From: Amycolatopsis lurida
Lineage (GTDB): Bacteria > Actinomycetota > Actinomycetes > Mycobacteriales > Pseudonocardiaceae
Assembly (NCBI RefSeq): GCF_900105055.1
Contig: NZ_FNTA01000004.1
Coordinates: 3,131,501-3,195,500 of the forward strand
Length of the DNA stretch: 64,000 bases
Reading direction: 5' to 3'
Position numbers and translations under genes: made by a program. Positions within the stretch are counted from its first letter, which is position 1. Every line of letters starts with the position of its first letter. The notes beneath the pieces are model-generated. The model was given only the letters and a program-made list of their open reading frames with translations. It was not told the origin of the DNA and did not search any database. Shown piece by piece: positions 59,871-64,000 of this stretch.

Positions 59871-60158
59871 ATGAGCACCACACAGAAGCCGGACGCCGAA
59901 GAACCCACCGCCACCGCCGAAGAGATCGGTGAGCTCCGCAAGGAGATCGACTTCCTCGACGGCGAGATCCTGCGGCTGGTCAAACGCCGCGTCGAGGTCT
60001 CCAAGACGATCGGCGCGGCCAGGATGGCCGCGGGCGGCACCAGGATCGTCTACAACCGCGAGATGGACGTGCTGGCGCGCTACCGCGAACTCGGGCCGGA
60101 GGGGCGGCAGCTGGCGATGGCGCTGCTCAACCTCGGGCGAGGCAGGCTGGGGCGGTAG
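59871..60158 (+). CDS. Chorismate mutase (AroQ type, small)
   Basis: 95 aa all-helical AroQ enzyme converting chorismate to prephenate for Phe/Tyr synthesis. ELRKEIDFLDGEILRLVKRR and KTIGAARMAAGGTRIVYNRE are core helices, and the end LLNLGRGRLGR is as in mycobacterial Rv0948c, a form that needs DAHP synthase for full activity. Position next to pcrA is as in mycobacteria. GAGGT lies before ATG 59871. Preceded by a leader-peptide attenuator. Confidence 0.93.
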   Translation: MSTTQKPDAEEPTATAEEIGELRKEIDFLDGEILRLVKRRVEVSKTIGAARMAAGGTRIVYNREMDVLARYRELGPEGRQLAMALLNLGRGRLGR

Positions 60159-60244
60159 GCGCGGGCGTCACGATTGCGTGCCGTGAGGCGAAACTCAGGG
60201 TGTTCCCCGAGCCACGACGGCCAGGGACAGGGCAAACTGGACAC

Positions 60245-60550
60245 ATGATTAACCTCATCGCCGTGATCATCGCGATCGCCGGTGTCCTCGCGGCATTGGG
60301 CCATCTCGGTTATCTCGCCATGCTGAACAACGCGGCGGGTAAGCGCGCGGGCGGCACCCCCATCGCCCAGTACGTCAAGACGCGCTGGCCGATCGCGGCG
60401 GGTACCACGGCCGCGTCCCTTTTCGCCTGGCTGCTCACGAGTGGGGGAACGACGCTCGACGTCATCGCCATTTTGCTTGCAGCGGGTAGCGGGATCACGG
60501 CCACGAAAGCCCTGCAATCGACCCAGCAGAAGTACCGCAGCGGCAACTGA
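60245..60550 (+). CDS. Small membrane protein of unknown function
   Basis: 101 aa with two or three membrane segments: LIAVIIAIAGVLAALGHLGYLA and a later IAAGTTAASLFAWLLTS. Lys/Gln-rich C-terminus (QSTQQKYRSGN). CAAACT upstream of ATG 60245 may be a -10 box of a leaderless mRNA. No recognised domain. Confidence 0.7.
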   Translation: MINLIAVIIAIAGVLAALGHLGYLAMLNNAAGKRAGGTPIAQYVKTRWPIAAGTTAASLFAWLLTSGGTTLDVIAILLAAGSGITATKALQSTQQKYRSGN

Positions 60551-60888
60551 ACGGCTTCACCAGCGCCGATTGCACTCCGTAACGTCACCGAGGCCCGTTC
60601 GGCCGCGCCCGACCGAGTGAAACATCTGCAACTTGCAGAGTGGGTGAAGACTTGCGGGTGTCGAACTTTTAGTGTGGTCCTCGTGTGGACCCTTGCGTCT
60701 GGGTCGGGCGATGCCCGTATGGCGCGCGGGGGCGATGGCCCCGCGCGCCCCCAGTCGTATGCGCGTGCATTTGCTCACGAGACTGCTTGGGAGTCTGCAA
60801 GCGAGGGATCCCGTGAAGCCGCTGCTCCGTTCGGCTTAACCGGTGTCACATCGCCGTCAGGGCCGGCCTGTGAGGGGGTCGCTCGGAC
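60551..60888. other. 338-bp gap with palindrome and hairpin
   Basis: No gene supported. Contains the short palindrome TGCAACTTGCA (about 60628-60638), the GC hairpin at 60721-60749, and the promoter of the next gene at its right end. A plus-strand frame through the gap has no family resemblance. Confidence 0.6.
60721..60749 (+). terminator. GC-rich hairpin, terminator-like
   Basis: Arms GGCGCGCGGGG (60721-60731) and CCCCGCGCGCC (60739-60749), 7-nt loop. It is 170 bp past the preceding stop, so the gap may instead end a small untranslated RNA. Confidence 0.6.
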
Positions 60889-62130
60889 ATGAACGGCTGG
60901 GCGGAACACCAGGGACGGAACGGCGCCACGCAAGCGGGCCGCCACCGGGCGGGCGGTACCGAAGGCTGGACTCCTTCCGTGCCGCCGCGGCGGCAGCGAC
61001 CCACCGGGCACGGGCATCACGCCCACCGCGAGTTCGCCCCGCCCTCCACCGGTTCCCTTCCCCTTCCGCCACCGCGGGACAGGAGGGCGCCGAGCCCCGG
61101 CTACGCCCCATCGAGCGGCCGTCTGCCGCTCCCCCAGCCCGCTCGTGAGGTCCCCGTAGAGCACACAGCCCGCCCGGCCCGCGTAGAGGTCTCATTCACC
61201 GACCCCGTCCCTCCCGTCGAGGAACGGCGCGCGAAGGCCGCCCAGCGCACGAAGGTGACGCTGACCGCCCCCGCTCCCCGCCGCCCCGAGCCGGTGGAAG
61301 TCGACGACAACGACGACGTCCGCGTCTACCTCGCCCCGCCGGTCGACGGTCTGAGCACCTTCGACCTCGGTACGGTGCCCGCTTCGGTGACGCCGCCCAA
61401 GACCTGGCGCAAGGCCGCCTGGTTCGCGGCGGCGGCGTCCGCGCTGGTCGTGGTCGGCCTGCTCTTCGCCGGTTCGTACCTGGTCGGCAAACCCCTCCCG
61501 GAGCAGCAGAGCCAGGGCGGCTGGCCCGGATACCGCGGGGGCAGCCCGCTGACCCAGGACGGTCTCGCCGGCCTTCCGGCCACGCCACCGCAGGGCGGCG
61601 CGGCGGGCAACCCGTCCGAATCCGAGACCGAGTCCTCCACCAGGGACGACCGCAGCTCCGCCAACTCCGGCACCAGCTCGGACAGTGAAACCGCCGGGAC
61701 CGGCTCGTCGCGGCCCGACTCTAGCGGGCCGGCGCCGTCCGGACGGCCCGCGCCGCCGTCGAGCGACCGGCCGCAGAAGCCACCGGTCGTCCCGGCCAAC
61801 CGCACCACGACCCCGGCCCCCTGGTACGCGTCGCAGCCGGACGCGCAGGCGATGGGCGACAACACCGAACTCTTCCTCAACTCGGTCACCACGAACCCCC
61901 AAGAGGCGTCTTCGGTGACCTCCGGCGGCCTGCGCGAAGAAGGCGCGGAGGGCCTGCGGGACCGCTACCGCGACGTCGCCTACTTCGAGGTGAAGAAGGT
62001 CAGCATCGACCAGCGCCGCGGCGTCACGGTCAACACCGTCGAGGTCACGCACAAAGACGGAACGAAGACCATGGAGCAGCGCACCTTCACCTTCGGCGAC
62101 GACGACAAGATCGTCGACGACGGCATGTAG
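60889..62130 (+). CDS. Membrane-anchored Pro/Ser-rich protein
   Basis: 413 aa. A Pro/Arg/His-rich cytoplasmic half, one membrane segment (AAWFAAAASALVVVGLLFAGSY, about 175-196), a Ser/Thr/Pro-rich stalk, and a C-terminal extracellular domain (ELFLNSVTTNPQEASSVTSG ... VAYFEVKKVSIDQRRGVTVN). The extracellular part has no family recognised. ATG 60889. It and the next gene precede a Ser/Thr kinase gene and both have Ser/Thr-rich stalks. Confidence 0.75.
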   Translation: MNGWAEHQGRNGATQAGRHRAGGTEGWTPSVPPRRQRPTGHGHHAHREFAPPSTGSLPLPPPRDRRAPSPGYAPSSGRLPLPQPAREVPVEHTARPARVEVSFTDPVPPVEERRAKAAQRTKVTLTAPAPRRPEPVEVDDNDDVRVYLAPPVDGLSTFDLGTVPASVTPPKTWRKAAWFAAAASALVVVGLLFAGSYLVGKPLPEQQSQGGWPGYRGGSPLTQDGLAGLPATPPQGGAAGNPSESETESSTRDDRSSANSGTSSDSETAGTGSSRPDSSGPAPSGRPAPPSSDRPQKPPVVPANRTTTPAPWYASQPDAQAMGDNTELFLNSVTTNPQEASSVTSGGLREEGAEGLRDRYRDVAYFEVKKVSIDQRRGVTVNTVEVTHKDGTKTMEQRTFTFGDDDKIVDDGM

Positions 62131-62137
62131 GCGACCA

Positions 62138-62172
62138 CGCACGTGCAAGTGTCCTGTTCCTCTGCACGTGCG
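62138..62172 (+). terminator. Inverted repeat after the Pro/Ser-rich protein gene
   Basis: CGCACGTGCA (62138-62147) and TGCACGTGCG (62163-62172) with a 15-nt loop, 8 bp past the stop. Could be a terminator or an operator; no T-tract. Confidence 0.5.
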
Positions 62173-62385
62173 GTGCGCTGAGCGGTCGCCCCTGGTCCGG
62201 GTGGGTGACCTAAGCTGCCGTTCGTCGTATCGCGACGGCATTCCGGCGATGGAGCCTGGCCGTGGACCGTCCGCACAGGGTTACCTGACGACTGCAGGGT
62301 CCGCACCGTTCAGAAGACGGCCGCGCGGACCAGAGGCGTCGGCCGAACGGCCCAGCGCCTGCCCCGGACCAGAGCGAGGAATTTC

Positions 62386-63231
62386 GTGCTTGATCGACAG
62401 CGCATACGGCGTGAGGATGCCGTACGTGTCGAGGACGTCATCCCGGAAGAGATCCTGAACGACACCCGCGTCGACCGCGAGTACCTCGAGCAGGTCTTCC
62501 GCGAGCCGCAGAAGTTCGTTCCCGCGCGCACCCGCGAAGAGCGGTCGCCGCAGCCCGAACCCGAGGTGGACGAGCCGGAGAGCCGGGCCGCCCGGCGGGC
62601 CAAGCTGGCCGGTCTGGTCGCCGCCGGATTCCTGGTCGCGGGCGCCGTCGTCACCGCGGGCGTGCTCGCGGGCGCGCAGCCGCAGGGCACCGTGCCGGGT
62701 GCCGCCGCACCCCAGGTGATGAGCGGAGCCGCCGCGCTCGGCGGGCTCGCCGTCCCGGACTCCACCGAGCCGGAGCGCAAGCAGGAGACGCCGAAGACGT
62801 CGGGCACCAGCACGACGCCTCAGCCGTCTTCGGGCACCGGTTCGGGCTCGCTCCCGCCGCGGGGTTCGTCGTCCAGCAGCGCCAGCTCGCAGCCTGCCGC
62901 CAAGCCCGCCGCGATCAGCACCGCCGCGGACAAGATCGACGCGGTCCGGAAGTTCTACCAGACCGTCGACGCCGATCCGTACGGCGCGATGTCGCTGATC
63001 ACGCCGGTGCTGGCCGAGTCCGAAGCAGGCAAGCTGATCGAGGCGTGGAGCGCCATGGACGCCATCCAGATCCAGGACATCCGGGAACAGGCCGACGGCG
63101 CCATCCTCGCCGTCGTGACCATGCGCAACCCGGACGGCGGCCTGCTGCGGGTCACGCAGGTGCTGGAATTCGCCGACGAGACCTCCGGCCTGATCACCGA
63201 CGCGCGACTGCTGTCCGCGCAGCACATGTGA
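62386..63231 (+). CDS. Membrane-anchored protein with SnoaL/NTF2-like extracellular domain
   Basis: 281 aa. Short acidic cytoplasmic N-terminus (ILNDTRVDREYLEQVFREPQ), one membrane segment (LAGLVAAGFLVAGAVVTAGV, about 74-93), a Ser/Thr/Pro stalk, and a C-terminal domain starting DKIDAVRKFYQTVDADPYGA, an NTF2-like layout. GCGAGGAA precedes GTG 62386. Immediately upstream of a PknB-type kinase, so a possible substrate or sensor (inference). Confidence 0.75.
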   Translation: MLDRQRIRREDAVRVEDVIPEEILNDTRVDREYLEQVFREPQKFVPARTREERSPQPEPEVDEPESRAARRAKLAGLVAAGFLVAGAVVTAGVLAGAQPQGTVPGAAAPQVMSGAAALGGLAVPDSTEPERKQETPKTSGTSTTPQPSSGTGSGSLPPRGSSSSSASSQPAAKPAAISTAADKIDAVRKFYQTVDADPYGAMSLITPVLAESEAGKLIEAWSAMDAIQIQDIREQADGAILAVVTMRNPDGGLLRVTQVLEFADETSGLITDARLLSAQHM

Positions 63232-63450
63232 CTAACACCGCGCGTGCAACAGTCCTCCACCCAGGGCGATCAGAGTGTGCCGCGTGTGTGTGCGCAGAGT
63301 GAGCGCCTAGCCTTGTCACGAGTCGGTCTCGGAAAAGCCGGCACACAGACCACTACATGTGCATACGCTCCAACGCTGTGGCGTGCCGAAGGCCGCACCG
63401 CGCACGCGGACCATTCCGCGTCGTGAAGACGGAGCCCAAAGGGAGGTCGC

Positions 63451-64000
63451 GTGAGCGACGAGGGTCGCCTGGTCGCCGGTCGATATCGCATCGCCGGGCG
63501 GATCGGCACGGGCGCGATGGGTGCCGTGTGGCAAGCGCACGACGAGGTACTCGGCCGCACGGTGGCGATCAAGCAGTTGCTTCTGCAACCAGGACTTGAG
63601 GCTCACGACGCCGAAGACGCCCGTCAGCGCACGATGCGCGAGGGCCGGATCGCCGCCAGACTGCACCACCCGAACGCCATCTCGGTGTTCGACGTCGTCA
63701 CCGACGACAACGGCCAGCCGTGCCTGATCATGGAGTACCTGAACTCCACCAGCCTCGCCCAGGTGCTGCAGGAGGAGCGGACGCTGCCGCCGACGGAGGT
63801 CGCGCGGATCGGCGCGCAGGTCGCGGCGGCGCTGACCGAGGCGCACGCGGTCGGCATCGTGCACCGGGACATCAAGCCGGGCAACATCCTGCTGGCGCCC
63901 AACGGCACCGTGAAGATCACCGACTTCGGCATCTCGCGGGCCAAGGACGACGTCACGGTCACGAAGACCGGGATGATCGCCGGAACCCCCGCCTATCTGG
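63451..64000 (+). CDS. Ser/Thr protein kinase (PknB type), N-terminal part
   Basis: Enters the right edge in frame; about 183 residues are visible. Gly-rich loop IGTGAMGAVWQAHD, invariant Lys in VAIKQL, catalytic loop HRDIKPGNIL and DFGISRA, then the activation-segment Thr in VTKTGMIAGTPAYL. GGGAGG precedes GTG 63451. In actinobacteria such kinases usually carry a membrane segment and extracellular sensor, which would lie beyond the window. It follows two membrane-anchored proteins on the same strand. Confidence 0.95.
   Translation, partial: MSDEGRLVAGRYRIAGRIGTGAMGAVWQAHDEVLGRTVAIKQLLLQPGLEAHDAEDARQRTMREGRIAARLHHPNAISVFDVVTDDNGQPCLIMEYLNSTSLAQVLQEERTLPPTEVARIGAQVAAALTEAHAVGIVHRDIKPGNILLAPNGTVKITDFGISRAKDDVTVTKTGMIAGTPAYL

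Noticed and set aside
60617..60892. 91-codon plus-strand frame in the 338-bp gap
   Set aside because: No family match, poor codon bias, and overlaps a strong hairpin and the next gene's start.

Overview
The window is GC-rich actinobacterial chromosome, most likely from Amycolatopsis or a close relative in the Pseudonocardiaceae. The reasons are the near-uniform G/C third codon positions, many GTG starts, many probable leaderless mRNAs (a TANNNT-type -10 box ending 6-8 nt before the start codon), a DnaE2/ImuA'/ImuB mutasome with an actinobacterial LexA box, and a gene block collinear with the Rv0948c-Rv0957 region of Mycobacterium tuberculosis. That block runs chorismate mutase, pcrA/uvrD1, M23 peptidase, sucC, sucD, DUF5336 protein, PerM-like protein, purN, purH. 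I see no rRNA, tRNA, insertion sequence, phage or CRISPR array.

Layout. 1-6.7 kb: tail of an unidentified gene, secreted M14 and S8 proteases, a small membrane protein, a D-Ala-D-Ala carboxypeptidase, a YihY/BrkB membrane protein and trpS. 6.8-13.8 kb: secreted S1 protease, a truncated HTH gene, a GH19 chitinase behind DasR-type palindromes, a MarR/cupin pair, exonuclease III, an MBL-fold hydrolase and an SH3-like protein. 13.9-25.6 kb: icd, two tandem paralogous membrane proteins, a DUF2203-methyltransferase fusion, lipase, Lrp-type regulator, epimerase plus aldo-keto reductase, a LysE/LysG pair, base-excision repair, GNAT and RNA-methyltransferase genes. 25.6-31.7 kb: two MFS transporters around an ArsR regulator, a DUF3017 protein and a large protein with a C-terminal TNT (NAD glycohydrolase toxin) domain. 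31.8-33.6 kb: a retron-type reverse transcriptase, a structured upstream gap and a pentapeptide-repeat gene 22 bp downstream, the best candidate for an undescribed system. 34-40.7 kb: hemerythrin and the LexA-controlled imuA'-imuB-(50-aa ORF)-dnaE2 operon. 41-52.4 kb: prolyl aminopeptidase, small enzymes, purN-purH, perM-like, DUF5336 and sucCD. 52.5-64 kb: B12-fold protein and large membrane protein, M23 peptidase, a new SOS-box-controlled small gene, pcrA, a DUF1707 protein, an aromatic-attenuated chorismate mutase, and two membrane-anchored proteins ahead of a Ser/Thr kinase cut by the window edge.

Regulation readable from the sequence: two LexA boxes, an attenuator with a Phe-Phe-Tyr leader peptide, a MarR-type palindrome over a leaderless promoter, a LysG-type palindrome, DasR-like sites, and strong long-stem terminators. 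A family of at least 16 copies of a roughly 29-bp pseudo-palindrome fills many intergenic gaps, and two genes take their stop codons from it.

All calls come from reading the sequence. Family names rest on motifs recognised from memory and no database search was run.
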